DNA of 64,000 nt from Ereboglobus sp. (GTDB lineage Bacteria > Verrucomicrobiota > Verrucomicrobiia > Opitutales > Opitutaceae). The stretch covers positions 1-64,000 of the forward strand of contig JARKRC010000047.1 in assembly GCA_029974595.1 (NCBI GenBank). Reading direction: 5' to 3'. The position numbers and the translations under genes were made by a program. Shown one piece after another: positions 24,723 through 32,987 of this stretch (positions are counted from its first letter, which is position 1; each line of letters starts with the position of its first letter). The notes under the pieces are model-generated. The model ran no database searches and had not been told where the DNA came from. It saw only the letters and a list, made by a program, of their open reading frames with translations.

Positions 24723-26480
24723 ATGAGCACGCATCCAAAACGTTCGCTCCAGGAATGGGTGCATTGGTTCGAGGTTGGCGACGGTTCGCGACGGCTGGGC
24801 GTCGCGGCGCTGGCGGCGGCGGCGCTGCTGGTGTCATGCTTTTTTGGATACAAACTGTTTCGCGGGCCGCTGACGGAGGTGACGATGGCGCAGGCCGTCA
24901 CGGGCCGGCAGGTCGCGGAGGGCGCGGGCTTCACGACGCTCGTGAATTATCCGCAGTCGTTTGCGTGGGCGCAGGAAAGGGCCGCGCGCGGAAAACCCGT
25001 CGATGTGACGCGGCCCCTGCCGGAGCTGCACCAGCCGCCCCTGTATGCGGCGGCGGTCGCGGCGGCGCATTGGGCGCTGCCGGCGCGCAGGCTGGGCGCG
25101 GACAATGTGCTGCTCGCGCTGAATGTCGCGCTGCTGTGGTGCGCGGCGATGCAGGCGTTTTTTCTGGCGCGTGCTTTTTTCGGCGGACTCGGCGGCGTGA
25201 TCGCGCTGGCGGGCGTCTTGCTGTCGGCTCCGATCTGGGCGGCGACCGTGGCGGTGAACGGCGCGGCGCTGACGATGGTGCTGTGGCTGGCGTTGTTTCA
25301 ATGTGTGCTGCGGACCGAGGCGCGGCCCGAAGAAAATGACGGGCCGGCGCGGCGTGTTCCTGGGCGTCGCGTTTTTGCTTGGGCGGCTGCGGCGGGCGGC
25401 GTGTGCGGGCTGTTGTTTTTGAGCGATTACGCGACGTTTGTCGCGCTGCCGCTTTTGTGCGCGGTCATGTGGAGGCGCGTGCGAAACGGAAAAGCGGTGG
25501 TGCTCGCGGCGTCGGCTTTTGTGCTGGTGGCCGGGCCGTGGATGATGCGCAACGTCGCGCTGACGGGCAATCCGGTCGCGTTTGCCTGGCAGGGGCTCGC
25601 ATTGAAGGCGGGAGACCCGACGGCGGAGCCTTCCGTGCAGCGCGCGCTGTTTTCGACGGATGCGCCTGCGTTTGACGCGAGGAAAATCGCGAACAAGGCG
25701 CTGACGAGTTTGCAACGCGGCACCGGCGAATGGCTGTGGTCGGGAGGCGGAATTTTTTTCACGGCGTTTTTTGTCGCGGGCTTCGCATACCGGTTTCGCG
25801 ACGCGCGGGCGAACCGCCTGCGCTGGCTGGCGGCGGGGCTGCTCGCGTGCGTGGCGCTGTCGCAGGCGTTTTTTGATTCGGGCGAGGGCGAGCGCGCGGC
25901 GTGGCTGTGCCTTGCCCCGCTGGTGATTGTTTTTGGCGCGGGATTTTTCCTCGTGCTGGCGAGGAGCAACGCCGCGCTTGAGACGCGCGTGCTCCCGGCG
26001 GCGTTGGCGCTGCTCGCGGCGCAGGCGATTCCGCTGGCGCGCGATGTGATGGAGCCGCGCGGCGCGCGCGCCTACAATTATCCGCCGTATTTGCCGGCGT
26101 TGTTTTCGGGCATCGGGCAAAAACTGTCGGAGGGGCGCGCGGAGCCGGTTTCATGGATGGCCGATGTGCCGGCGGGCGCGGCGTGGTATGCCGGACAGCG
26201 TGTGTGGGCGCGGCCCGCGACGATGGAAGGCTTCAGGCAGGTGTCGCGCTGGCAGCCGGTGCGCGCGTTGGTGCTGACGCCGGAGACGCTGGCGAGGCCG
26301 TTTTTCGGGGAGCTGGCAAAAACGCCGGATGCGAAAGGTGCGGACGATGAGTGGGCCGCCGTTTATCGCGGGCTGGCGGAGGGGCGTTTGCCGCAGGGTT
26401 TTCCATTGAACGTGCCGGTGCGGATCGCGCTGGATTTTTATGTGCTCATCGATTCGGGGACGGCGCGGAGAGGGCCGTGA
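24723..26480 (+). CDS. Multi-pass membrane protein, GT-C glycosyltransferase-like
   Basis: 585 residues from MSTHPKRSLQEW. A first transmembrane helix (~26-46) is followed by a soluble loop with LVNYPQSFAWAQE and LHQPPLYAAAVAAAHWAL, then about eight more hydrophobic helices to residue ~430, and a soluble C-terminal domain. The topology and the HQPPLY loop recall GT-C enzymes of the ArnT/PMT type, which use lipid-linked sugars. A clear catalytic Asp-Glu motif in the first loop is not evident, so the assignment is tentative. It follows the NtrC-type regulator closely. Confidence 0.45.
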   Translation: MSTHPKRSLQEWVHWFEVGDGSRRLGVAALAAAALLVSCFFGYKLFRGPLTEVTMAQAVTGRQVAEGAGFTTLVNYPQSFAWAQERAARGKPVDVTRPLPELHQPPLYAAAVAAAHWALPARRLGADNVLLALNVALLWCAAMQAFFLARAFFGGLGGVIALAGVLLSAPIWAATVAVNGAALTMVLWLALFQCVLRTEARPEENDGPARRVPGRRVFAWAAAAGGVCGLLFLSDYATFVALPLLCAVMWRRVRNGKAVVLAASAFVLVAGPWMMRNVALTGNPVAFAWQGLALKAGDPTAEPSVQRALFSTDAPAFDARKIANKALTSLQRGTGEWLWSGGGIFFTAFFVAGFAYRFRDARANRLRWLAAGLLACVALSQAFFDSGEGERAAWLCLAPLVIVFGAGFFLVLARSNAALETRVLPAALALLAAQAIPLARDVMEPRGARAYNYPPYLPALFSGIGQKLSEGRAEPVSWMADVPAGAAWYAGQRVWARPATMEGFRQVSRWQPVRALVLTPETLARPFFGELAKTPDAKGADDEWAAVYRGLAEGRLPQGFPLNVPVRIALDFYVLIDSGTARRGP

Positions 26481-26554
26481 CGGAGGCCGCGGAAAATTAA
26501 GGCGTTGATTGGAAATGCGGGCCGTCCTTATCTTCGCCGCTCTCTTTTGACCTG

Positions 26555-27748
26555 ATGAAAAAGCTCCCGCTTCCATTCGCATTCTGCGTCTGCGCGCTGG
26601 CCGGCATGAATGCGGCGCGCGCGGTTTACGCGCCGATTCCCGAGGTGGAGCAGGGGAGGCTGCTGACGGTTTACCTGGCAGCGGGCCAGTATTACGACAC
26701 GAACATCTTCGGCGCGGCGCGAGGCGGAATCGAGAGCATGGTGTTCCAGGCGCAGCCGACGATCGTCGCGAATATCTCGGCGGCCGACCAGACGCTCGTG
26801 GCGGCGAGCTACCAGCTCTCGGCGGATTATTTCGACAACAGGCCGGGGGATCATTTTTTGATGAGCCATTCGCTGAGCGCGCGGCTGGCGCACACGTTTT
26901 CGTCGCGGTTCGAAATGGAAATCAGCGATTCCTACCAGATCGTGAAGAATCCCGAGTCGCTGCTGCCGGGCATCGGGGGCGTGGTGAATCCCGACCAGTC
27001 TTACAACTACAACCAGTTTGACGGAAAATTGTTTTACAGCGTGAGCAATCGCGTGGGGTTGCGGGGCAAGGCGCGCGCGATTGATTTCGCCTACGACAAT
27101 CCCTACCTGAGCGACGGACTGGATCGCGCCGAATACATCGCGGGCATCGAGGCGGTGCGCATGTCGCGGGCAAATTTGCAAGTGTCCGCCGAATACCGTT
27201 ATCACACGATTCGCTACGATCACGGCGGGGCGATCAAGGATAAGGACTCGCATTGCCTGTTTGCGGGCGCGGATTACGCGGTCACAAAAAACACGGCCTA
27301 CACGGCGCGGCTGGGCGTGGAGGCGCTGCTGCGGCGCGGCGCGAGCGACTCGGCGCTGCCTTACGTGGAACTAGGCGTGAAGCACGATTACCGCGATCGG
27401 AGTTTTGTATCGGCGGGCTACACGTTTTCGACGGAGGAGACGTCGGATGCGTATGCTTACACGGGCATGTATTCGCACCGGTTTTTTGCGAATGTGCAGC
27501 ATGCGCTGAACCCGCAGTTCATGCTGTCGGGCATCGCGGACTGGACGCCGTCGCGGTTGAACGGACGGAGAGGCGTCGCGCGCGCCATCAACGAATGGAA
27601 TCTCAAGCTCGGAACCGCGCTGACCTGCACAATCGCGGACAAGTGGTCCGTGTCGCTGACGTGCGATTACGATTACGTGAAATCCGACGATCCGGGGCGC
27701 AATCTGGAGCGGGTGCGCACCGGCCTGCGCGCGCGATGGGTGTTTTAG
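26555..27748 (+). CDS. Outer-membrane beta-barrel protein (exopolysaccharide-type porin)
   Basis: 397 residues with signal peptide MKKLPLPFAFCVCALAG. The mature protein is a run of alternating amphipathic strands (SARLAHTFSSRFEMEISDSY, KLFYSVSNRVGLRGKAR, VSAEYRYHTIRY, GVKHDYRDRSFVSAGY) and ends in an aromatic residue (RARWVF), as expected for a barrel inserted by BamA. It resembles the putative outer-membrane barrels found in polysaccharide export loci of this phylum. It follows the GT-C-like gene by 74 bp, which fits a cell-surface glycan role. Specific cargo is unknown. Confidence 0.7.
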   Translation: MKKLPLPFAFCVCALAGMNAARAVYAPIPEVEQGRLLTVYLAAGQYYDTNIFGAARGGIESMVFQAQPTIVANISAADQTLVAASYQLSADYFDNRPGDHFLMSHSLSARLAHTFSSRFEMEISDSYQIVKNPESLLPGIGGVVNPDQSYNYNQFDGKLFYSVSNRVGLRGKARAIDFAYDNPYLSDGLDRAEYIAGIEAVRMSRANLQVSAEYRYHTIRYDHGGAIKDKDSHCLFAGADYAVTKNTAYTARLGVEALLRRGASDSALPYVELGVKHDYRDRSFVSAGYTFSTEETSDAYAYTGMYSHRFFANVQHALNPQFMLSGIADWTPSRLNGRRGVARAINEWNLKLGTALTCTIADKWSVSLTCDYDYVKSDDPGRNLERVRTGLRARWVF

Positions 27749-27765
27749 GAAAAGCAGCGGATAAG

Positions 27766-27878
27766 AAGTAGCGAGTAGCGAGTAGTGAGTAGCGGGTAGC
27801 GAGTAGGAAGGCAGGGTGACGTGATCGGGCATGCGCAGATTTTTCTACTCGCTACTCACTACTCGCTACCCGCTACTC
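27766..27878. repeat. Inverted heptanucleotide repeat (AGTAGCG family)
   Basis: The left arm runs in 7-mers (AGTAGCG, AGTAGCG, AGTAGTG, AGTAGCG, GGTAGCG, AGTAGGA). The right arm (27845-27878) contains the exact reverse complement of the left-arm 20-mer GAGTAGCGGGTAGCGAGTAG. The arms can form a long stem between the barrel protein and ung. Confidence 0.85.
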
Positions 27879-27885
27879 TTGCCCC

Positions 27886-28602
27886 ATGCTTCCTGAAATT
27901 CCAACGAACTGGCGCGGCGCGCTCGGCGATGTTTCGCGGGAGCGGTGGTATCGGGCGCTGGATGCGTTTCTCGACGGCGAGGTCGCCGCGGGACACCGGA
28001 TTTTGCCCGTGCGCGAAAATGTGTTCAACGCGCTGCGCTTCACGCCGCCCGCAGCCGTGAGGGTCGTGCTGCTCGGCCAGGATCCGTATCCGACGCCGGG
28101 CCATGCGCACGGGCTTTGCTTTTCGGTGAGGCCGGACGTGCGCCCGCTGCCGCGCTCGCTGAACAATATCTACAAGGAATTGCGCGCGGACTTGGGCGGG
28201 GCGGCGTTTCCGATGCCCGCGCATGGCTGTCTGGAGAGCTGGGCGCGGCAGGGCGTGCTGATGCTGAACACGGTGATGACGGTGCGCGCGGGCGAGGCAA
28301 ACTCGCACCAGCGGCGCGGCTGGGAGGTTTTCACGGACCGCGTGATTGCGGCGGTTGATGCGCTGCCGGAGACGGTGGTGTTTGTGCTCTGGGGAAACCA
28401 GGCGCGCGCGAAGCGCAAACTCGTCACGGGCGCGCAGCACCGCATCGTGGAAACGGCGCATCCCTCGCCGCTGTCGGCGCGGCTGTTTTTCGGCTGCCGC
28501 TGTTTCTCGGCGGTAAACCGCCATCTCGTGGAGGCGGGGCGCGGCGAAATCGACTGGCGCGTGCCGGACGCGGCAAGCGAGGATTTGCTTCCGGGGTTTT
28601 AA
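27886..28602 (+). CDS. ung: Uracil-DNA glycosylase, family 1
   Basis: 238 residues. The catalytic water-activating loop is VVLLGQDPYPTPGHAHGL (GQDPY with the catalytic Asp). The uracil-binding segment is GVLMLNTVMTV, followed by VFVLWGNQA and the minor-groove loop AHPSPLS. It removes uracil from DNA as the first step of base excision repair. The usual His after GQDPY is Pro here, a change I would expect to be tolerated. The gene begins 7 bp after an inverted heptad repeat. Confidence 0.9.
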   Translation: MLPEIPTNWRGALGDVSRERWYRALDAFLDGEVAAGHRILPVRENVFNALRFTPPAAVRVVLLGQDPYPTPGHAHGLCFSVRPDVRPLPRSLNNIYKELRADLGGAAFPMPAHGCLESWARQGVLMLNTVMTVRAGEANSHQRRGWEVFTDRVIAAVDALPETVVFVLWGNQARAKRKLVTGAQHRIVETAHPSPLSARLFFGCRCFSAVNRHLVEAGRGEIDWRVPDAASEDLLPGF

Positions 28603-28625
28603 TGTGCGTGAAATGACGGTGTCAC

Positions 28626-29012
28626 ATGCCTGATGAGCCGCACCAGTTCAGCCGCATCGCGGAGGAGTTGATCGGGGATTTTAGAAGAATCCCCGACGAG
28701 ACGCCCGCGAAGATGCGCAAGCGTCCGACACGAGGCATGGATGGGCTGGTGCAGGATTTGCTGGTGAAATACAAGATCGGCATCGAGTCGGAGGAGTCGG
28801 TCATCCGAAACCACTGGGTGGAAATTGTGGGCGCGGCGAACGCGCATTATTCGCACGCGCAAAACATCGACCAGCGCGGCTGCCTGACGGTCCTCGCCTC
28901 GCACGCGGTGGTGCGCAACGAGCTTTTTCTGCATCGCAAGCAGTTGCTCGCAAAAATCCAAAAACTCCCCGGCTGCGCAAAGGTGAAGGCGCTGAACATC
29001 CGGGCCGGGTGA
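28626..29012 (+). CDS. dciA: DciA-like protein (DUF721)
   Basis: 128 residues starting MPDEPHQFSRIAEEL. The region ~60-125 matches the DUF721/DciA domain: (V/I)RNHWVEIVGAANAHYSHA, LTVLASHAVVRNELFLHR and a final KVKALNIRAG strand. DciA is the ancestral loader of replicative helicase DnaB in bacteria lacking DnaC/DnaI. It begins 23 bp after ung, so the two are probably co-transcribed. Confidence 0.75.
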   Translation: MPDEPHQFSRIAEELIGDFRRIPDETPAKMRKRPTRGMDGLVQDLLVKYKIGIESEESVIRNHWVEIVGAANAHYSHAQNIDQRGCLTVLASHAVVRNELFLHRKQLLAKIQKLPGCAKVKALNIRAG

Positions 29013-29089
29013 GATGCGGGGGAAATGCCGGCACATCGCGCGTCGCGAAAACACCGGCTGGGCGAAGGGATGATTCAGGGGATGTGACC

Positions 29090-29290
29090 TGAAGATTACC
29101 CGCAAGTTGGCGCGAGACAGCGAATGCCTTTCGTAGCGCAGGCTTCCAGCCTGCATTCCGGAAGCAGGCTGGAAGCCTGCGCTACGGCGCTGTCGCGACA
29201 AACTCGACGGCTGCGACGGTTGCGTCCTTTTCCGTGCTTCCGTGTTTCCGTGATTTATAAAAACACAAGCGGGATTGCGGCATTGCGCGG
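29090..29290. repeat. Copy A of a ~200 bp inverted repeat flanking the integron
   Basis: The sequence TGAAGATTACCCGCAAGTTGG, then GCGAGACAGCGAATGCCTTT, a GCAGGCTTCCAGCCTGC palindrome pair, a TTTCCGTG-type run and CACAAGCGG...CATTGCGCG is repeated in opposite orientation at 33456-33655 with about 90% identity by eye. The two copies bracket the cassette array and the recombinase remnant. Confidence 0.85.
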
Positions 29291-29298
29291 AAAGAGGC

Positions 29299-29375
29299 TC
29301 ACGCAACGAGGCGGCGACGCAACGGGAGCTGCCGCTCCGCTGTGTTTTTCGTTGCGCCGTGGCATCGTTGCGTGA
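29299..29375. repeat. Long hairpin between the repeat and the cassette array
   Basis: TCACGCAACGA at the left pairs exactly with TCGTTGCGTGA at the right. The inner part (GGCGGCGACGCAACG against CGTTGCGCCGTGGC) continues the stem with mismatches. No coding potential is seen in 29013-29541, which holds only this hairpin, repeat copy A and the terminal attC. Confidence 0.65.
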
Positions 29376-29479
29376 ACCCGGTTTGATCGCAATGCGCAAC
29401 ATGACAGTCCGAGCCTACTGCGTTTGCCCGTGGATTGCGACTCTGCTGCTCATGTTACCTCGAGTCGTTGCTGTTTTTT

Positions 29480-29539
29480 AGCTAACGTCAAGGGTCAGGC
29501 ATCGGCGGAACACCGGTTGCCTGCCCCCGCTTGTTCTAT
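29480..29539 (-). other. attC site, distal end of minus-strand cassette array
   Basis: Read on the minus strand: left core ATAGAAC (29533-29539), a stem GGCAGGC...GCCTGAC, and CTTGACGTTAGCT with right core GTTAGCT (29480-29486). At 60 bp it is the shortest of the four minus-strand sites. It lies 2 bp beyond the stop codon of the NADAR gene. Confidence 0.7.
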
Positions 29540-29541
29540 GT

Positions 29542-30102
29542 TTATTGGGATAGGCGATGCCGAACCTCCATCAGAGCGAATCCCAGAAGATTTGATCCGT
29601 TCCATAGATTTGGTTTTGTTGCGCGATCATCATCCAAGGCCATTCCAATACCCCAGATTCTATCGTGAGGGCTGGCCTCTACAAGAACCTTGGAACCTGT
29701 GGCTATGAGAAACCTTTTCATTGGTTCGTGCTGAGAGAACTTGGCCACGTTGCCGCGAACGACAATATCGAACCTCTTGCCGACCCATATGGCTTCGTCA
29801 AAACCGGTCACTTTTCGTCCAAGGGCTTTTGCTGCTCCGGGGCTTCCTGCGGAAAGAATCTGATTATGAATACTTGAATCCCCAAATAAACGGGCCTTTT
29901 CTGCCATCATAAAGTGCTCTGTCGTTGGATACTGGACCCCATCAACGACAAACTTGGAAGAAAACCAATTGCTGAGACAGCTCTGGTCAATTCGATCGGG
30001 AACGCGAGAGCGGTGTCCCCAGAAAAATTGATACTTGGGACGCAATCCGCTCGCCACTAACCGGGCCAACTCTTCAACCGTTCGCGCATCTTGCGGTTTC
30101 AT
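29542..30102 (-). CDS. NADAR-family protein (YbiA-like), integron cassette gene
   Basis: 186 residues from the ATG at 30102 (MKPQDARTVEELARL), 8 bp after the upstream attC core. Hallmarks of the NADAR/YbiA fold are FFWGHRSR, CLSNWFSSKFVVDGVQYPTTEHFMM, KARLFGD, a long AKALGRKV helix and the end IWGIGMALDD with NLWNGSNLLGFALM. Family members cleave N-glycosidic bonds. YbiA acts on riboflavin precursors, while other NADAR proteins remove ADP-ribose from guanine in DNA and act as antitoxins or in phage defence. No DarT-type toxin is adjacent. The stop lies just before its own attC. Confidence 0.85.
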   Translation of the reverse strand: MKPQDARTVEELARLVASGLRPKYQFFWGHRSRVPDRIDQSCLSNWFSSKFVVDGVQYPTTEHFMMAEKARLFGDSSIHNQILSAGSPGAAKALGRKVTGFDEAIWVGKRFDIVVRGNVAKFSQHEPMKRFLIATGSKVLVEASPHDRIWGIGMALDDDRATKPNLWNGSNLLGFALMEVRHRLSQ

Positions 30103-30110
30103 GTTTCGTC

Positions 30111-30221
30111 GTAGAACGTCAAAGATCAGGCACGGAGGTAGCTGGCGCGGCGCGTGCTGGTGCGAATCGCCAAGCACGAGTCGCGCCAGCTACCGGAGTT
30201 GCCTGCATCGCTTGGTTCGGC
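30111..30221 (-). other. attC site of the endonuclease-like cassette
   Basis: On the minus strand: left core GCCGAAC (30215-30221), then CAAGCGATGCAGGC, a long stem of TAGCTGGCGCG and CGCGCCAGCTA, then GCCTGATCTTTGACGTTCTAC with right core GTTCTAC (30111-30117). It is 111 bp long. The upstream gene's reading frame runs through nearly all of it. Confidence 0.8.
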
Positions 30222-31930
30222 TCCTTCTTGGTTTTTCGCTTGGCGTGCTCGGCAATCTCAAGTGCGCGCGTGGGGATGTGTTCATCAAATCGCACGTAAA
30301 CTAGCTCAACGCCGTTACTGCTACAAAGGTGTTGCTTCCGTCGATCTCGGACCTGCACATCATCGAACCCAGCCTTCCCGCCGAAGAAGTCGATTGGACG
30401 ATAATGTTGCTCGCCCATGAACTCAACTGCTATTGAGACGTCGGGGATATAGATGTCCAGATGCTGAGGCTCGATCCAAACTGGTCTGGCGTGCTGTTCG
30501 ACCGTAAACGGCTTCAAATGCCTGCGCAGAAGCTGAAAAAGCTGATTCTCGGAGACCCACTGAGTCCTTCCGATCTCCTTGTCCCAAATTCGACGCAACC
30601 AGTGAGCTGCCTGATCTAAAAGCTCTTTCCACTCGGTCATGTCCCGAGGTGTCTGTGGCCGCTGAGTCGAAGTGCTGCCAAAGGGATGACTAATGCCAAC
30701 TGCGGCTCCATCTCTCCATGTATTCGCTACCTGCTTCGCAGACACGACGGACGCACTCCGAATCCAGTCATCGAGACGGAGTTCAGCCCAATCGCGGAAT
30801 TGGGCGAGCTTCTTGAAATCGAAATCGTCCCGACTGGTGGATGGTCTGAGCACCTCTTTGATCGAAGCCATTTTCTGAAAAAGTCCCGTGACAATATCGC
30901 TGCCGGTCAAATCGAAGCCGTGCTCAAACTTCAGTTGCAAGAGGCGTCCAAAGTGTCGCTTATTCATGATTGGATGGGAACTGTAGAGGCGAATCAGTCG
31001 ATCCGGAGGCGCAGACGCCGGGGAGAAGCTGTCATGGCCCATTGCTGCGAATAGCATTGAATGGCTTACAGAAGTAACGCCTGAACCAGTCACAAGGTCG
31101 ATAAAGTCAATCAAGTTTCGCTCCTCGCCCTTATGCCCAAAGCTCACAAGATGCTCTTGGGCAGCATCCACAACCTCATCACCTCGCTTAAGGTAGTTGA
31201 GCACGTGCTCGGCTCGCGGAGTTGCGCCGCTAGAGCGAGCACGTTCGACCGTTGTGGGTGGTCGCTCGCCAAAGCGCGGCGGGCAGCGCCGCTTGATTCT
31301 CTCGATCATCTTCTTCTGTCCATAGTCGCCATCTGAAACGAAATCTCCCCAATCCTGCGCGGAAAGACCAAACGCTTCTTTCAGATCGCGAAGAACGTTC
31401 GCCGACGGTTCGGTGCCTAAGGCAATCTGAGCTACCGCCAACATCTCCAGAAAGGGCTTTCCGGATACGCAGCTTCGACCACAGCAGACCTGACCATTTG
31501 AAAAACCAGAAGCAAATCCTGTCTCGATGAATCGGTCGATCACGGTGGCCCAGTCCTCCTGAACGAATGCCAGCCGAATCAACCGATCATAGTCGGGCTC
31601 AGTTCGATACGATTGCGTTCCGTTGGCTGTGGTCTTGTAGTGGTTCTCGGCGGCGGCTAAATCCCCCAAAATCCATGCCAAATCTCCAAGTTTTCGATGG
31701 TGACGGTTCGACTCGTAGTATTCTTGAGCCTTCTCGAAGCATCCGCATGCCATGTAAGTATCGGTGAGGTAGCCAGCATGACACTTCTGCTCACTCCCTA
31801 GTGCAATATAAAGTCTCTCAAATGGATTCAATTCGTGGTCTGGCGTCATGGCGATGATGTCGTATACCAAGCTCTCCACAATCGAATAGCTGGGCATCAC
31901 GATTTCATTTTCTCCGTGCCAGATTTTCAT
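30119..31930 (-). CDS. Large cassette protein with C-terminal restriction-endonuclease-like domain
   Basis: 603 residues from the ATG at 31930 (MKIWHGENEIV), 7 bp after the attC core. The N-terminal ~300 residues are helical with TPR-like spacing (CFEKAQEYYES, KLGDLAWILGDLAAAENHY). Near the C-terminus (~500-575) a PD-(D/E)xK/Vsr-like pattern appears: LDIYIPDVSIAVEFMGEQHY followed by DRRKQHLCSSNGVELVYVRFDE. This resembles endonuclease-fold domains that end with a short strand and Lys/Arg-rich helix. Nuclease activity is inferred only. The last ~33 residues (KEPNQAMQATPVAGAT and on) are encoded by the attC. Composition is AT-richer than core genes. A defence role is plausible. Confidence 0.6.
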   Translation of the reverse strand: MKIWHGENEIVMPSYSIVESLVYDIIAMTPDHELNPFERLYIALGSEQKCHAGYLTDTYMACGCFEKAQEYYESNRHHRKLGDLAWILGDLAAAENHYKTTANGTQSYRTEPDYDRLIRLAFVQEDWATVIDRFIETGFASGFSNGQVCCGRSCVSGKPFLEMLAVAQIALGTEPSANVLRDLKEAFGLSAQDWGDFVSDGDYGQKKMIERIKRRCPPRFGERPPTTVERARSSGATPRAEHVLNYLKRGDEVVDAAQEHLVSFGHKGEERNLIDFIDLVTGSGVTSVSHSMLFAAMGHDSFSPASAPPDRLIRLYSSHPIMNKRHFGRLLQLKFEHGFDLTGSDIVTGLFQKMASIKEVLRPSTSRDDFDFKKLAQFRDWAELRLDDWIRSASVVSAKQVANTWRDGAAVGISHPFGSTSTQRPQTPRDMTEWKELLDQAAHWLRRIWDKEIGRTQWVSENQLFQLLRRHLKPFTVEQHARPVWIEPQHLDIYIPDVSIAVEFMGEQHYRPIDFFGGKAGFDDVQVRDRRKQHLCSSNGVELVYVRFDEHIPTRALEIAEHAKRKTKKEPNQAMQATPVAGATRAWRFAPARAAPATSVPDL

Positions 31931-31936
31931 TTTTTT

Positions 31937-32041
31937 GCCGAACGTCAAAGATCAGCCACGCGACCAGCGAGCAACGCCCGTTGGAGCGTTCCCGGAAAAG
32001 GACGGAGCAGCAACCGCGTTGGCTGTAGCGCCTGGTTCGGC
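31937..32041 (-). other. attC site of the membrane-protein cassette
   Basis: On the minus strand: left core GCCGAAC (32035-32041), CAGGCGCTACAGCC, variable centre, GGCTGATCTTTGACGTTCGGC with right core GTTCGGC (31937-31943). The cores are exact reverse complements. Length 105 bp. Confidence 0.85.
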
Positions 32042-32045
32042 TCTT

Positions 32046-32430
32046 TCATGGGTAAACGGCAGTAAATAACGCAACGAACGCTACGGCGAGAGGCACGCCA
32101 GCGGCATTGAAGTAGAGCGATCGCATGCGTCGCAATAATCTTAGCTCGAGCGCGCCAAAGAGAAGTGAGCCGCCAAGGATTAGCGCGGCGATGCCGGGCC
32201 CGTGTAGCTCCGCGGTAAGCATCACGAATGCTGCATAGGCTGCTAGGAGAGCGTAGAGCGCCGCGCAGACCCAAAGCGCTACTTTCTTCTTCCACGCACA
32301 TACCCATGATATACGAATCATCTGAGGTGATCCGCGCGCCGCTCCACAGCATGTAAGCGACTGTCGTAGCCGTTGCGGTAATCCCGAAGGTCGCGACGGA
32401 TCTCAAGAGGTCTTCTCCGATGCGCTTCAT
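32046..32430 (-). CDS. Small membrane protein, cassette gene, probably frameshifted
   Basis: An ATG at 32430 follows the upstream attC core by five bases, the normal cassette start. It reads MKRIGEDLLRSVATF with one transmembrane helix (to AYMLW), then becomes Arg-rich and improbable after ~45 residues. A second frame (32321 to 32046) gives MIRISWVCAWKKK and three more hydrophobic segments, ending LFTAVYP with its stop just before the attC. The simplest reading is one four-helix membrane protein broken by a single-base shift near 32310. Two overlapping small genes are the alternative. If the first frame is not broken, it reads on to 31945 with an attC-encoded EPNQALQPTR tail. Confidence 0.45.
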
Positions 32431-32435
32431 ATTCT

Positions 32436-32505
32436 GCCGAACGTTTGCGGTCAGACACGGAGGGGAGCGCAGCTCCCCGGAGTTGTCTGTGCCGCCTGGT
32501 TGGCC
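32436..32505 (-). other. attC site of the first (attI-proximal) cassette
   Basis: On the minus strand: left core GGCCAAC (32499-32505), CAGGCGGCACAGAC, a GGGGAGC-GCTCCCC stem, GTGTCTGACCGCAAACGTTCGGC with right core GTTCGGC (32436-32442). Length 70 bp. Confidence 0.8.
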
Positions 32506-32981
32506 TCTTTCTTCCAGACGCCCTGTGAATAGTGAAAATACGGCGAGTGCTTCTTGGGATCGCCGGCCTTGATAGCATCTATGGTCTTCGTCACTTCGGC
32601 AGAATGCTTCGAACCGAGAAGACTTTCGAGGAGCGGCAAGACACTGGCATCCTGCCAAAAGGCGAGGCCGAACAAGGCGCAGCCTGCCGTGTCGACGGAA
32701 CGATCCGATGCATACTGGCAATAAATCGGGAACGCTTCGGGTAATCTTCTGCCTTGGCTTAATAGCAGGTTTAGAGCCCGAACCTTTCCATCGCGCGTCG
32801 TGATCTTCTTCTCTTGGAGCGCACGAATCACCAAATCATATCGTCCGTGCCGGCCCAACGCCTCCCAAGCGGTGTCGCCAAGTTTTCTGCTCGATCCGGC
32901 AAGGACATCAACGAGCTCTTCGTCCGATTTGTCGGCGAGCAGCGTGGCCGCCTCCTGATAGCTTAGGGTTCGCAGGTTCAT
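32451..32981 (-). CDS. HEAT-like hypothetical protein, first integron cassette gene
   Basis: 176 residues from the ATG at 32981 (MNLRTLSYQEAATLL). A TTG four codons upstream lies in the recombination core and is discarded. The protein is a string of short helices with HEAT-repeat-like spacing: DEELVDVLAGSSRKLGDTAWEALGRHG, VRALNLLLSQGRRLPEAF, AGCALFGLAFWQDASVLPLLESLLG. No family or function is recognised. The final ~20 residues (KEANQAAQTTPG and on) come from its attC. As the first cassette it would be the one best expressed from an integron promoter. Confidence 0.55.
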   Translation of the reverse strand: MNLRTLSYQEAATLLADKSDEELVDVLAGSSRKLGDTAWEALGRHGRYDLVIRALQEKKITTRDGKVRALNLLLSQGRRLPEAFPIYCQYASDRSVDTAGCALFGLAFWQDASVLPLLESLLGSKHSAEVTKTIDAIKAGDPKKHSPYFHYSQGVWKKEANQAAQTTPGSCAPLRV

Positions 32982-32987
32982 CTTTTC

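Noticed and set aside
29299-29470. Hairpin-rich segment considered as a tRNA or small RNA gene
   Set aside because: No cloverleaf, no T-loop GTTCRA box in the right place, and the stem is a simple long palindrome.
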